Shown here piece after piece: positions 1 through 7,914 of a stretch of 58,351 bases of DNA. The notes beneath the pieces are model-generated. The model saw only the letters and a program-made list of their open reading frames with translations. It did no database searches and was not told the origin of the DNA. Position 1 is the stretch's first letter; each line of letters begins with the position of its first letter. Position numbers and translations under genes: made by a program. Source of the stretch: Nocardioides iriomotensis (GTDB lineage Bacteria > Actinomycetota > Actinomycetes > Propionibacteriales > Nocardioidaceae); contig NZ_SDPU01000030.1 of the NCBI RefSeq assembly GCF_004168035.1, positions 1 through 58,351 of the forward strand. The letters are read 5' to 3'.

Positions 1-811
1 ACTGGAGCAGACGCAGGACGCCCTGCGGCGCCTGGTTGGCCTGGGCCAGCATCGCGGTGCCGGCCTGGGACAGGATCTGCGCGCGGGTGAAGCTGACCAT
101 CTCCGACGCCATGTCGGTGTCGCGGATCCGGCTCTCCGACGCCGAGAGGTTCTCCACCGCGACGTTGATGTTGTTGATGGTGTGCTCGAACCGGTTCTGG
201 ATCGCTCCCAGGTTCGCACGAGCCGAGGAGACCTTGGTGACCGCAGCCTGCACGGCGTCGCTCGCGTTCGCAGCCGTGATGTCAAGCGCGGTTGTGTCGG
301 TCGTGGGCTTGTAGGACAGGTCGACGGAGATGGTGTCCGCGCCGGCGTACCCGACCTGGAAGGAAACCGTGCCGGCCGGGGTCCCGGTGGCGTTGCCGAA
401 CAGGGCGACACCGTTGAACTTGGTGTTGGTCTCGATCCGGCCGACCTCAGTCTTGAGGGCGTCGAACTCCTGCTTCAGCGCCAGCTTGGACTCCGTGTTC
501 TGGGTGCCGTTGGCGTACTGAACTGACAGGTCGTTCATCCGCTGCAGCATCGAGTGCACCTCCGTGAGCGCACCCTCAGCGGTCTGGACGAGGCTGACAC
601 CGTCCTGGGCGTTGCGAGCCGCGACCTTGAGGCCACCAACCTGCGAGCGCAGGCCCTCGGAGATCGCGAGGCCGGCAGCGTCGTCGGCAGCGCGGTTGAT
701 GCGGAAGCCGCTGGACAGCTTCTCCAGGGACTTGGACATCTGGCCCTGGGTGACCGACAGGTTGCGGTACGAGTTGAAGGCGTCGATGTTCTGGTTGATG
801 CGAAGACCCAT
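1..811 (-). CDS. fliC: Flagellin (stop codon cut by window edge)
   Basis: Main filament subunit, exported by the flagellar type III system and polymerised on the hook-associated proteins. The 270 visible residues start MGLRINQNIDAFNSYR, the usual flagellin D0/D1 start, and end with the C-terminal D0 helix (SQAGTAMLAQANQ, then VLRLLQ). Only one base of the next codon is visible, so the stop is probably the next triplet. The conserved ends cover about residues 1-140 and 185-270, leaving a central domain of only about 45 residues, so this is a short flagellin like Bacillus Hag. AAGGAGG lies 8 nt before the ATG. Likely regulators are FliA (next gene) and CsrA/FliW; see the leader entry. Confidence 0.97.
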   Translation of the reverse strand, partial: MGLRINQNIDAFNSYRNLSVTQGQMSKSLEKLSSGFRINRAADDAAGLAISEGLRSQVGGLKVAARNAQDGVSLVQTAEGALTEVHSMLQRMNDLSVQYANGTQNTESKLALKQEFDALKTEVGRIETNTKFNGVALFGNATGTPAGTVSFQVGYAGADTISVDLSYKPTTDTTALDITAANASDAVQAAVTKVSSARANLGAIQNRFEHTINNINVAVENLSASESRIRDTDMASEMVSFTRAQILSQAGTAMLAQANQAPQGVLRLLQ

Positions 812-819
812 TTGATTTT

Positions 820-856
820 CCTCCTTGAAGCGGGTCGGCGGCTCCTCCATGAGCCG
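820..856 (-). promoter_or_regulatory. Flagellin leader: GGA-loop hairpin plus Shine-Dalgarno (putative CsrA sites)
   Basis: Read on the minus strand, CGGCTC-ATGGAG-GAGCCG (856 to 839) is a perfect 6-bp stem with a hexaloop holding ATGGA. The Shine-Dalgarno CAAGGAGGA follows (AAGGAGG at 826-820, 8 nt before the ATG). CsrA typically binds ANGGA in a hairpin loop together with a second GGA overlapping the ribosome-binding site, as in the Bacillus hag leader. Both halves are seen here, and fliW and csrA lie in the same locus. CsrA binding is an inference. Confidence 0.7.
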
Positions 857-964
857 CGCTGATGATGACTTCGGCCGGGTGGCCCCGGACCTGAAGGGAT
901 CTGAGTGGTTTTTTTGTCCGTTTCGCCCGATGCGCTCCTGGAGCAGCGCTCAGGCGGGGACGTC

Positions 965-1026
965 GTGGTCTCGACGGGCTCGACCAGCCGGGGTCGAGTG
1001 GTCTCGACAGACTCGACCAGCCGGGG
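965..1026. repeat. Two 29-bp direct repeats (GTGGTCTCGAC family)
   Basis: Two copies of a 29-mer (965-993 and 998-1026), beginning GTGGTCTCGAC and ending TCGACCAGCCGGGG, differ at two positions and are 4 bp apart. Each is itself roughly palindromic (TGGTC near the start, GACCA near the end). The second copy ends 1 bp before the fliA stop codon. A related, longer element lies at 42123-42173. They look like small dispersed intergenic repeats; they have no U-run, so they are not typical terminators. Confidence 0.7.
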
Positions 1027-1027
1027 G

Positions 1028-1921
1028 TCAGGCGGTCGCGACGACCTCGGAGGCCGTCTGTGTCAGCCGCGACGCGAACGAGCGGTGCCCGGCGACGGAG
1101 GCGTAGTAGGCCTCCTTGCGACGGGCGGCGCAGCCCGCCTTGGCCGGCTCCTGGTGGAGCTCGGTGTCGAGGTTCGCGGTGAGCGCACCGCGGAGCAGCT
1201 GGACGGCCTCGGCACGTAGCTGTGAGATGCGCGAGTCGGTGACCCCGAGCTCGGCGGCGATCTCGGCCATCGGGCGCTCGGCGAAGAAGTAGCCACGCAC
1301 GACGACCTGGAGCCGCTCGGGCAGCTGGTCGACGGCGTCGTGCAGGTAGGCCAGACGCTCACGGTCCTCGAGTACGTCGAGCGGCGTGGGCCCGGCGGAG
1401 GGCAGGAGGTCCTCGGCGGTGCCGTCCTCGAAGCCGTCCAGCGACATCACGGAGGCGCGGGAGAGGTCGTCCTGGTGGGCGGCGAGCTCGGAGGTGCCCA
1501 TGCCCAGGGCGGCGGCGACCTCGGCGTCGGTGGCGACGCGGCCGAGAGTGACGGCCAGGGTGTTGCGGGCCTCGTCGACCTGGCGGGCGCGGCGGCGGAC
1601 CGAGCGGGAGGCCCAGTCGAGGCTGCGCAGCTCGTCCACGATCGCACCGCGAATGCGGGTGGCGGCGTAGCTGGAGAACTTGACGCCACGGGCCGGGTCG
1701 TAGGCGGCGGCGGCCTGGGCCAGCGCCATCATGCCGGCGGACATCAGGTCCTCGCGGGCCACGTGGCCTGGGACGCGGGTGGCCATGTCACGGACGATGT
1801 GACCGACCAGGGGCAGGGTCTGGCGGACCAGCGCGTCGGTGTCGACCTCCTGGACGGAGCCAGTGACCTGGGAGTCACGGTCGAGCACGGCGGCCGGAGC
1901 GGCAGCGGCAGGGGAGTTCAT
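1028..1921 (-). CDS. fliA: FliA/WhiG-family sigma factor (sigma-28 type)
   Basis: Alternative sigma factor for late flagellar genes such as flagellin. The protein has about 297 residues from the ATG at 1921; a GTG three codons upstream is the alternative start. Region 2 includes FSSYAATRIRGAIVDELRSL, the hallmark of the FliA/WhiG/SigB class. Region 3 follows at about 110-175, and region 4 (LPERLQVVV, then MAEIAAELGVTDSRISQLR) ends near residue 258. A tail of about 40 residues after region 4 has no domain I recognise. The gene sits between flagellin and the divergent flgN operon. I found no classical TAAA-N15-GCCGATAA promoter in the window, so its target sequence here is unknown. Confidence 0.93.
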   Translation of the reverse strand: MNSPAAAAPAAVLDRDSQVTGSVQEVDTDALVRQTLPLVGHIVRDMATRVPGHVAREDLMSAGMMALAQAAAAYDPARGVKFSSYAATRIRGAIVDELRSLDWASRSVRRRARQVDEARNTLAVTLGRVATDAEVAAALGMGTSELAAHQDDLSRASVMSLDGFEDGTAEDLLPSAGPTPLDVLEDRERLAYLHDAVDQLPERLQVVVRGYFFAERPMAEIAAELGVTDSRISQLRAEAVQLLRGALTANLDTELHQEPAKAGCAARRKEAYYASVAGHRSFASRLTQTASEVVATA

Positions 1922-2223
1922 CGGGAGCACGACGAGGTTCTCGGTGTCCGGCGTGCCCCGCTTTACTGCAGCTTCAACTTTTAGTCCGTGTCGCTGGCTT
2001 AATGGTCGGGCGGAGTCACCCCCGGAGTAGTCCTAGTGGGCCATACGGGTCTCGGCCGTTCAGGAAACTGGACGGATTTCGGTGCCAGGAAATGCTCAGA
2101 GGCTCGCGCAGCGCGCCGATCGGTACTGGGTCGTCACCTGTCCCGGTCACCACGACGGGCTCGGAGCAGCAGGGGGCGTCGCAACTCTGTTCACCAGGAT
2201 CACCAGCCCGAAGGGCCTGCACC
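1922..2223. promoter_or_regulatory. Divergent fliA/flgN intergenic region
   Basis: This is the longest non-coding stretch in the window. It must hold the divergent promoters for fliA and the flgN operon. The part nearest fliA (about 1960-2005) is AT-rich by local standards. A small hairpin with a GGAAAC loop lies at 2056-2075 (separate entry). I see no confident -35/-10 pair and no RNA gene. Confidence 0.5.
2056..2075 (+). repeat. Hairpin CCGTTCA-GGAAAC-TGGACGG upstream of flgN
   Basis: A 7-bp stem (one G-U pair) closes a GGAAAC hexaloop about 150 bp before flgN. The inner part, CA-NGAAAC-TGGAC, recurs in the hairpin upstream of the EAL gene at 9717-9752. It could be a protein-binding site, an RNA element or a small dispersed repeat. 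Confidence 0.5.
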
Positions 2224-2715
2224 ATGTCGATGGAAGACCTCTCCTCGGTTCTCTGGCGCGAGCGTGAGCTTCTCGAGACCCTCCTGTACAAGCTGGAGGT
2301 CGAGCAGCTGGTTCTGGCCGGGGGACGTACCCACTGGCTGGCCACCGCCGCCCGCGAGGTCGAGCGCGTGCTCGACCGCATCCGGGAGATCGAGGTGCTG
2401 CGCGCCCTCGAGCTCGACGCCGTGGCCGAGCAGCTCGGCCTGGAGCCCAACCCGAGCCTCCACGAGATCGCCGCCGCCAGCGACGAGCCGTGGCGCAGCA
2501 TCTGGCTCGACCACCGCGAGGCCTTCACCACCGTCGCGACGGAGATCTCCGCGATGTCGGAGACCAACCGCGAGCTGCTGACCGCCGGCTACCACGCCGC
2601 GCAGGCCACCCTGCTCTCCCTCTCCGACGGCGCCGGCACGTACGGCGCCGACGGCGCGCTGGCCACGCCGACCGCGGCCACCCGCCGCGCCTCGCTCCTG
2701 GACCGGAGCATCTGA
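2224..2715 (+). CDS. flgN: FlgN-like flagellar export chaperone
   Basis: Predicted cytoplasmic chaperone that keeps FlgK and FlgL unfolded for export. The 163-residue product is almost entirely helical with heptad-like charged segments (LLETLLYKLEVEQL, then VERVLDRIREIEVL), typical of FlgN although sequence conservation is low. The call rests mainly on position: it is directly upstream of flgK with a 4-bp gap. I chose the ATG reading MSMEDLSSV; a second ATG two codons later is possible. The open frame continues upstream without conserved sequence. Confidence 0.8.
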   Translation: MSMEDLSSVLWRERELLETLLYKLEVEQLVLAGGRTHWLATAAREVERVLDRIREIEVLRALELDAVAEQLGLEPNPSLHEIAAASDEPWRSIWLDHREAFTTVATEISAMSETNRELLTAGYHAAQATLLSLSDGAGTYGADGALATPTAATRRASLLDRSI

Positions 2716-2719
2716 CGTC

Positions 2720-4090
2720 ATGTCCGGCACCTTCTCCTCCTTCAACACGGCACTGTCCGCGCTGCGCTACAACCGCGTCGCGATGGACGTGGCTAGCGGC
2801 AACGTCGCCAACGCCGGCACGGAGGGGTACGCCCGTCGCCAGGTCGTCGGTCAGGCGACCGGCGCCCCGGCCGTCCCCGCGATGTGGTCCCGCTGGGACC
2901 TCAACAGCGGCGACGGCGTCCAGCCCGGCGGCATCAAGCGCATGGTCGACCCGCTGCTCGACGCGCGGGCGCGGCTGGAGCACTCCGCGTCCTCGTTCCT
3001 GGACGCCCGGGTCGACTCGCTGAACCGCTTCGAGACCGCGCTGGCCGAGCCGGGCGAGAACGGCGTCGCCGCCGCGCTGGCGTCGTACCAGGCCGGCTGG
3101 CACGACGTCGCCAACAACCCCGGCGACTCCGCCGCCCGCGCCCAGCTCCTCGCCCGCGCCGAGACCCTGCGCGCCGCCATCTCCGGCCAGGACCGCGCGG
3201 TCCGCACCGAGTGGGCCGACCAGCGGTCGCGGCTCTCCGCCGCCGCCGAGGAGGTCAACCAGGTCGCAGCCGAGCTGGCCAAGGTCAACGACGGCCTGCG
3301 CAGCTCCTACGTCGCCGAGACCGACGCCGGCGTGCTGCTCGACCAGCGCGACCTGCTCACGATGCGGCTCGCCGAGCTCACCGGCAGCAAGATCACGATC
3401 AACCCGGACACCACCGTCGACGTCACGGTCGCGGGCCAGCCGCTGGTCACCGGCAACGTCGCCGCCGCGGTCACCGTCACCGGCGCGACCGAGCTGGCCG
3501 ACGCTGCCGCAAGCCCGGTGCAGCTCCTTGTGGGCGGTACGGCGGTGACGCTGACCGCCGGCGAGGTCGGCGGCATCCAGAGCGTGATGAACACCGACCT
3601 GCCCAACTACCTCACCAAGCTCGACGCGTTCGTCGCGCAGCTGGTCAGCGACACCAACACCCAGCACGCGCTCGGCAGGGACCTCGACGGCGACGCGGGC
3701 GCACCGTTCTTCGCGGGGACGACGGCCGCCACGCTGACCGTCGCGATCATCGACCCGAAGGACGTCGCGGCCGGCGACCCGACCAAGGGCAAGCTCGACG
3801 GCAGCAACGCCACCGCCCTGGCCGGCCTCGACATGGGCGGCCGGTCGTACCGCGAGCTGATCACGACCACCGGCGTCCTCATCTCCTCCGCGAACCGCGG
3901 GGCCGCCAACCAGTCGGTGCTGGTCTCCCAGGTCGACGCCTCCCGTGAGGCGCTGTCCGGCATCAGCATCGACGAGGAGATGGTCAACCTGCTCGCCGCC
4001 CAGCGCGGCTACGAAGGAGCGTCGCGGGTGCTCACCACGATCGACTCCGTCCTCGACACCCTGATCAACCGGACGGGCCTGCTGCGATGA
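2720..4090 (+). CDS. flgK: Flagellar hook-associated protein 1 FlgK
   Basis: Forms the first hook-filament junction ring. The 456-residue protein is near the short end of the family. It has the rod/hook N-terminal signature (GNVANAGTEGYARRQV, about residues 29-44) and the C-terminal helix (EEMVNLLAAQRGYEGASRVL). The middle, about 200-340, is the variable surface region, rich in threonine and valine. It is the second gene of flgN-flgK-flgL-fliW-csrA and overlaps flgL by 4 bases (ATGA), so the two are probably translationally coupled. Confidence 0.96.
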   Translation: MSGTFSSFNTALSALRYNRVAMDVASGNVANAGTEGYARRQVVGQATGAPAVPAMWSRWDLNSGDGVQPGGIKRMVDPLLDARARLEHSASSFLDARVDSLNRFETALAEPGENGVAAALASYQAGWHDVANNPGDSAARAQLLARAETLRAAISGQDRAVRTEWADQRSRLSAAAEEVNQVAAELAKVNDGLRSSYVAETDAGVLLDQRDLLTMRLAELTGSKITINPDTTVDVTVAGQPLVTGNVAAAVTVTGATELADAAASPVQLLVGGTAVTLTAGEVGGIQSVMNTDLPNYLTKLDAFVAQLVSDTNTQHALGRDLDGDAGAPFFAGTTAATLTVAIIDPKDVAAGDPTKGKLDGSNATALAGLDMGGRSYRELITTTGVLISSANRGAANQSVLVSQVDASREALSGISIDEEMVNLLAAQRGYEGASRVLTTIDSVLDTLINRTGLLR

Positions 4091-4977
4091 CGACGACACC
4101 ACGTGTGACCCAGCGACTGATGATGGAGCGCTCCCTCACCGCGCTCAACACCGGGATGGGCCGCCTGGCCCGGACCCAGGAGCAGCTGTCCACCGGCCGG
4201 CTGATCAACCGGCCGTCGGACTCACCGACGGGCACCAACGACGCGATGCGGCTGCGGGCCCAGATGTCCGCCGACACGCAGTACTCGCGCAATGCCTCCG
4301 ACGGGCTGGCCGCGCTCGGCCAGGCCGACAGCACCCTGCAGTCCATGAGCGACCAGGTCCGCCGGGCCCGCGAGCTCATCCTCCAGGGCAAGTCCACGGG
4401 CTCCGCCGGACCCGAGGCGCGCACCGCCCTCGCCACCGAGCTGACGCAGATCCGGGAGTCGCTGCTCACCATGGCCAACACCCAGCACATGGGCCGCTCG
4501 CTGTTCGGCGGTACGTCGGACAACCCGGTCGCCTACCAGCCCGACGGCTCGTTCGTCGGCGACGCCAACGAGGTCGACCGCACGGTCGGCCAGGGCATCA
4601 GCGTGAAGGTGAACGTCGCGGGCCCCGACGCCTTCGGCACCGGCGCGGACAACCTGTTCAACGTCCTCACCGGCGCGATCGGCAACCTGACCGGGGACCC
4701 CACCCAGCTCGGTGGCGACCTCGACAAGCTCGACGCCGTCGCGACCACGATGCGCACCGCGCTGGCCGACGTCGGCACCCGCTATGGTCGGGTCGAGACG
4801 GCGATGAGCACGCTCACCGACGCCAACCTCACCAGCACGGCGGCGCTCTCCGAGGTGGAGAACGTCGACATCGCCAAGGCGGTGGTCGACCTCCAGATGC
4901 AGGAGGTCGCCTACCAGGCAGCACTGGGCGCGACCGCCCGCGTGCTGCAGCCCTCGCTGCTGGACTTCCTGCGGTGA
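4087..4977 (+). CDS. flgL: Flagellar hook-associated protein 3 FlgL
   Basis: Second junction protein, placed between FlgK and the flagellin filament. Its 296 residues carry flagellin-like helical ends: an N-terminal LNTGMGRLARTQEQLSTGRL with NRPSDSPTGTNDAMRLR, and a C-terminal YQAALGATARVLQPSLLDFL. The residue 150-200 region is the short variable domain. The start ATG overlaps the flgK stop, and its own stop overlaps the fliW GTG, both by 4 bases. Length and order match hook-associated operons of other motile actinomycetes. Confidence 0.95.
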   Translation: MTTTPRVTQRLMMERSLTALNTGMGRLARTQEQLSTGRLINRPSDSPTGTNDAMRLRAQMSADTQYSRNASDGLAALGQADSTLQSMSDQVRRARELILQGKSTGSAGPEARTALATELTQIRESLLTMANTQHMGRSLFGGTSDNPVAYQPDGSFVGDANEVDRTVGQGISVKVNVAGPDAFGTGADNLFNVLTGAIGNLTGDPTQLGGDLDKLDAVATTMRTALADVGTRYGRVETAMSTLTDANLTSTAALSEVENVDIAKAVVDLQMQEVAYQAALGATARVLQPSLLDFLR

Positions 4978-5435
4978 CGGCCGTGGCAACCGTCGAGATG
5001 ACGACTTCGACGCAGACGACCCAGGAGGACGCGACCGTGTCTGGCGAGATCCCCGTGCTGGAGATGGTGCACCCGTTCGTCGGGTTCCCCGACCACACCC
5101 GGTTCGCGCTCGCCCGGCTCGACGACGAGGGCACGGTCTGCGACCTGCGCTCGGTCGACGACCCGGCCGTGAGCTTCGTGGTGGTCCCGCCGCACGTGTT
5201 CTTCGCCGACTACGGCCCGGAGGTCGACGACAGCACCGTCGCGATGCTCGGGGTCGAGAGCGAGGACGACCTGCTCACGCTGGTCGTGGTCACGCTCGGC
5301 GAGACGGCCGAGGACGCGACCGCCAACCTGCTCGCGCCGGTGCTGGTCAACCACCGCACCCGCAGGGCTGCGCAGGTCGTGCTGGACGACCTCGAGCTGC
5401 CGATCAAGGCTCCGCTCGCCGGCGCCTCGGCCTGA
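4974..5435 (+). CDS. fliW: Flagellar assembly factor FliW
   Basis: FliW is a small beta-barrel protein that binds flagellin and allosterically sequesters CsrA. When flagellin is exported, FliW is freed, traps CsrA and lets flagellin be translated. The 153-residue product shows the family core (PVLEMVHPFVGFPDHTRFAL, then VVPPHVFFADYGPEV and LLTLVVVTLGETAEDATANL). The GTG start overlaps flgL; the first 20-odd residues are poorly conserved, so initiation at the GTG near 5038 is possible. Adjacent csrA completes the partner-switch pair. Confidence 0.94.
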   Translation: MTAVATVEMTTSTQTTQEDATVSGEIPVLEMVHPFVGFPDHTRFALARLDDEGTVCDLRSVDDPAVSFVVVPPHVFFADYGPEVDDSTVAMLGVESEDDLLTLVVVTLGETAEDATANLLAPVLVNHRTRRAAQVVLDDLELPIKAPLAGASA

Positions 5436-5544
5436 CCCAGCCTGAACCTCGGGCGCGGCCGCTGCGGCGGTCCGCGCGCGCCGGCGCCTCCGGACGGGTA
5501 CCGTTACTGGCTCGCACCCCTGCCGCGCCCAGGAGGACCAACCC

Positions 5545-5820
5545 ATGCTGGTGCTGAGCCGTCGCCTCGGCGAGAGCGTCGTGATCGGCGACGACGTCGT
5601 GGTCACCGTGCTCGAGGTCCGCGGGGACGTGGTCCGGATCGGCGTCGACGCCCCGCGCAGCGTCCCGGTCCGCCGGCAGGAGCTCCTCGAGGAGGTCGCG
5701 GCGACCAACAAGCAGGCCGCCTCCCCGTCGCCGCAGGCCGTGGCGGACCTGTCCCGCCTGGTGGGCTCGCCGGCCACGCCGAAGCAGCCGCCGACGGAGC
5801 GACCGGGCCAGTCCTCGTAG
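5545..5820 (+). CDS. csrA: Carbon storage regulator CsrA
   Basis: RNA-binding translational repressor that recognises GGA motifs. It opens with the canonical MLVLSRRLGESVVIGDDVVV and has the RNA-contacting VPVRRQELLEEV segment at about residues 44-55. With 91 residues it is longer than usual; from about residue 60 a proline/serine-rich tail is added, which could affect FliW contact. AGGAGG is well placed before the ATG. CsrA is uncommon in actinobacteria outside flagellated lineages. The likely local target is the flagellin leader; a terminator follows. Confidence 0.95.
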   Translation: MLVLSRRLGESVVIGDDVVVTVLEVRGDVVRIGVDAPRSVPVRRQELLEEVAATNKQAASPSPQAVADLSRLVGSPATPKQPPTERPGQSS

Positions 5821-6010
5821 CCCGACCGGGTCACCCCGGTCTGCCGGAACGGTCGGACCTTTCCTCGACTGTCCGATTTGCACGTTTTGTACGTTGCGCT
5901 GAGCCTCGAAGAGGCGACCATGGTTCTACCGGCGGTCGCGAGGGGACACCTGACCGACGGGCCACCAGTGGGGGCACAAGGGTGGGGGGAATGGGGGACT
6001 CGGGAACACA

Positions 6011-6045
6011 GACGGGCCCGCTCGATCGAGTCGAGCGGGCCCGTC
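6011..6045. terminator. 15-bp perfect hairpin, bidirectional terminator
   Basis: GACGGGCCCGCTCGA, a 5-nt loop, then its exact complement. It lies between two converging transcripts (csrA operon and the histidine kinase), so it can stop both. No U-run follows, which is common for actinobacterial terminators. The remaining 5821-6010 shows nothing coding. Confidence 0.8.
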
Positions 6046-6058
6046 CTCCGTTGGTGGG

Positions 6059-6802
6059 TCAGCGCGGGAGGACGGCCGGTACGGCGACCCGGAACGCCGC
6101 GCCACCGAGGTGGGAGTCGCCGACGGCGATCGTGCCGCCGAGCGCTTCGGCGACGCGGGCGCACGTGGCAAGGCCGGTGCCGGTCGAGCCGGAGGCACCG
6201 GACCCGCGGGCCAGCGGCTCGAACACCCAGGAGCGCTTGTCGGCCGGCACACCCAGCCCGTCGTCGTGCACCTCGAGCCACCAGCCGGCGTCGTCGACCG
6301 TGCCGACGTCGACGACGACGTGCGGAGCGGGTCCCGCGTGGACGAGGGCGTTCTGGACAAGGTTCTGGACGAGCATCGCGAGCAGCGTCGGGTCCGAGTC
6401 GACGACCAGGGACGCTGGGGCCTCCACGGTCCCGCCGGCCTCACGGATGCGGGCCTCGAGGTCGCCGACGACCTGCCGCACGACGGCGGCGACGTCGACC
6501 GGCTCGGTGCGCGGCCGGAGGTCGAGGGTGGCGTAGGCGAGCACGTCGTCGACGGTCCTGCGCATCCGCTCCGCGGCGCCGAGCGCGGCCCGGACCGCGG
6601 CCAGCGTTCGCTCCGGGACATCCGGGTCGAGCAGGCCGTCCGCGAGCTGGAGCTGGCCGATGATCGCGCCCAGCGGGGAACGGAGGTCGTGCGCGACCCG
6701 GGCGGCGAAGGAGGCCAGGTCATCGTTGCTGCGCAGCAGCGCGCCGACCGCGTCGAGCAGCGCGTCCTCGCGCTCCCGGTCGGGGTCGGCCGGTGAGGTC
6801 AC
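6059..6802 (-). CDS. Cytoplasmic sensor histidine kinase
   Basis: A two-component kinase of 247 residues. It has a dimerisation/phosphoacceptor helix with ARVAHDLRSPLGAIIGQL (His38), an N-box LVQNLVQNALVH, and nucleotide-binding loops HDDGLGVP and GSTGTGLATC. It has no membrane segment, and only about 30 residues precede the H-box, so it lacks its own sensor domain and probably reads a partner protein. The GTG start overlaps the stop of the upstream receiver-deacetylase gene (GTGA), marking them as a coupled pair. Translation could run further upstream in the same frame, but that part has no kinase-like sequence. Confidence 0.9.
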   Translation of the reverse strand: MTSPADPDREREDALLDAVGALLRSNDDLASFAARVAHDLRSPLGAIIGQLQLADGLLDPDVPERTLAAVRAALGAAERMRRTVDDVLAYATLDLRPRTEPVDVAAVVRQVVGDLEARIREAGGTVEAPASLVVDSDPTLLAMLVQNLVQNALVHAGPAPHVVVDVGTVDDAGWWLEVHDDGLGVPADKRSWVFEPLARGSGASGSTGTGLATCARVAEALGGTIAVGDSHLGGAAFRVAVPAVLPR

Positions 6803-7818
6803 GAGCGCGCGGCCCGGGCGACGTCGCGGGTCACGACCAGCGGTTCGGCGTACCGCGTTCCTGCGAAGCGTCCCCAGTAGCGGGCGGTCGCGAGGACGAG
6901 CTCCGGGTCCATGTACCTCGCGTGGGACTGCGTCTCGTGGCAGCGGAGCGCCTCGAGCTTGAGGTCGATCGTGGCGGTCACGTCGGCGAAGCGCCCCGGT
7001 CGGTAGTCGACCGTCGCCGACGGGCTCTGGAAGCACAGCACCGTCGGCACGCCGCGGCTGGCGACGAGGCCGGCCCGGTGCACGGCCCGGTGGTCCTGGT
7101 GGGTGTCCTCGGCGGCGTGCAGGTAGACCACGTCGGGCTCGAGCTCCTTCACCACCGTCTCGATGACGCCGACCGTGGGCTGGCCGTCGCTGATGGCGGT
7201 GTCGGGGAGGTTCTCGTGGACGAGGGTCGCGCCCAGCACGTGAGCCGCGGCGGCGGCCTCGGCCGCGCGGGCGGTCGGGACGCCGCCGACCTCTCCTCCG
7301 GACAGGACCAGCATCGTCACCAAGTGGCCGGAGCGACCGTGTTGGGCGAGCGTGGCGCCCACGCCCAGCTCGGCGTCGTCGGGGTGCGCGGAGATCGCGA
7401 GCACCTTCAGCGGCGCGGCGGCCGCCAGCGCGGCACGGCGGCGGTCGACGAGCGTGCGCGCGACCTCGGCGAGCCGGCGCGGGTCGACCGGCTTGGCCAG
7501 GAACTCCGCGGCGCCCGACCGCAGCGCGGTGACCGCGTTGTCGAAGCTGGTGTGCCCGCTGAGCACCAGCACCGGCACCAGCGGATGCCGCGCGGTGACC
7601 TCGGCGGCGAGCGCGAGGCCGTTCATGCCCTGCGGGTCGAGGTCGATGTCGGTGACGACGAGGTCCAGGTCGGCCCGGGCCTGCGCGAGCCCGGTCTCGG
7701 CATCGGGCGCCTCGACCACGTCAGCACCGAGCAGGTGCCGCAACACGTCGACGACCAGCCGCCGCATGTCGGCGTCGTCCTCCACGACGAGCACGCGCGG
7801 CGCCCCGAGGTCGGCCAC
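6799..7818 (-). CDS. Response-regulator receiver fused to PIG-L/LmbE-family deacetylase
   Basis: Two domains in 339 residues. Residues 7-122 form a CheY-like receiver with the acidic pair VVEDDAD, phospho-acceptor Asp57 (VVTDIDL), and Lys109 in FLAKPVD. Residues 137-330 form a PIG-L domain with the zinc/catalytic HPDD motif (AISAHPDDAELGVGATL, 145-148) and a downstream EDTHQDHRAVH. PIG-L enzymes remove N-acetyl groups from GlcNAc-type substrates or sugar conjugates such as those in mycothiol synthesis. Here phosphorylation by the next-door kinase probably controls the enzyme directly, with no DNA-binding output. The GTG start has GGAGGAG before it. Substrate unknown. Confidence 0.92.
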   Translation of the reverse strand: MADLGAPRVLVVEDDADMRRLVVDVLRHLLGADVVEAPDAETGLAQARADLDLVVTDIDLDPQGMNGLALAAEVTARHPLVPVLVLSGHTSFDNAVTALRSGAAEFLAKPVDPRRLAEVARTLVDRRRAALAAAAPLKVLAISAHPDDAELGVGATLAQHGRSGHLVTMLVLSGGEVGGVPTARAAEAAAAAHVLGATLVHENLPDTAISDGQPTVGVIETVVKELEPDVVYLHAAEDTHQDHRAVHRAGLVASRGVPTVLCFQSPSATVDYRPGRFADVTATIDLKLEALRCHETQSHARYMDPELVLATARYWGRFAGTRYAEPLVVTRDVARAARS

Positions 7819-7914
7819 GGCGACTCCTCCCGCCTCTCGAAAGGTCTCCGAGCCGTCAGGGTATCGATTGCTTCAGCAGTAGCGCTCGCGCACCGACCTG
7901 GCAGTATCGCCACT

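Noticed and set aside
965-1026. fliA terminator
   Set aside because: Stems are short and imperfect, and the direct-repeat organisation with a relative at 42123 fits a dispersed repeat better.
900-2100. Classical sigma-28 promoters (TAAA-N15-GCCGATAA)
   Set aside because: No sequence close to this consensus in correct orientation and distance was found upstream of flagellin or flgN.
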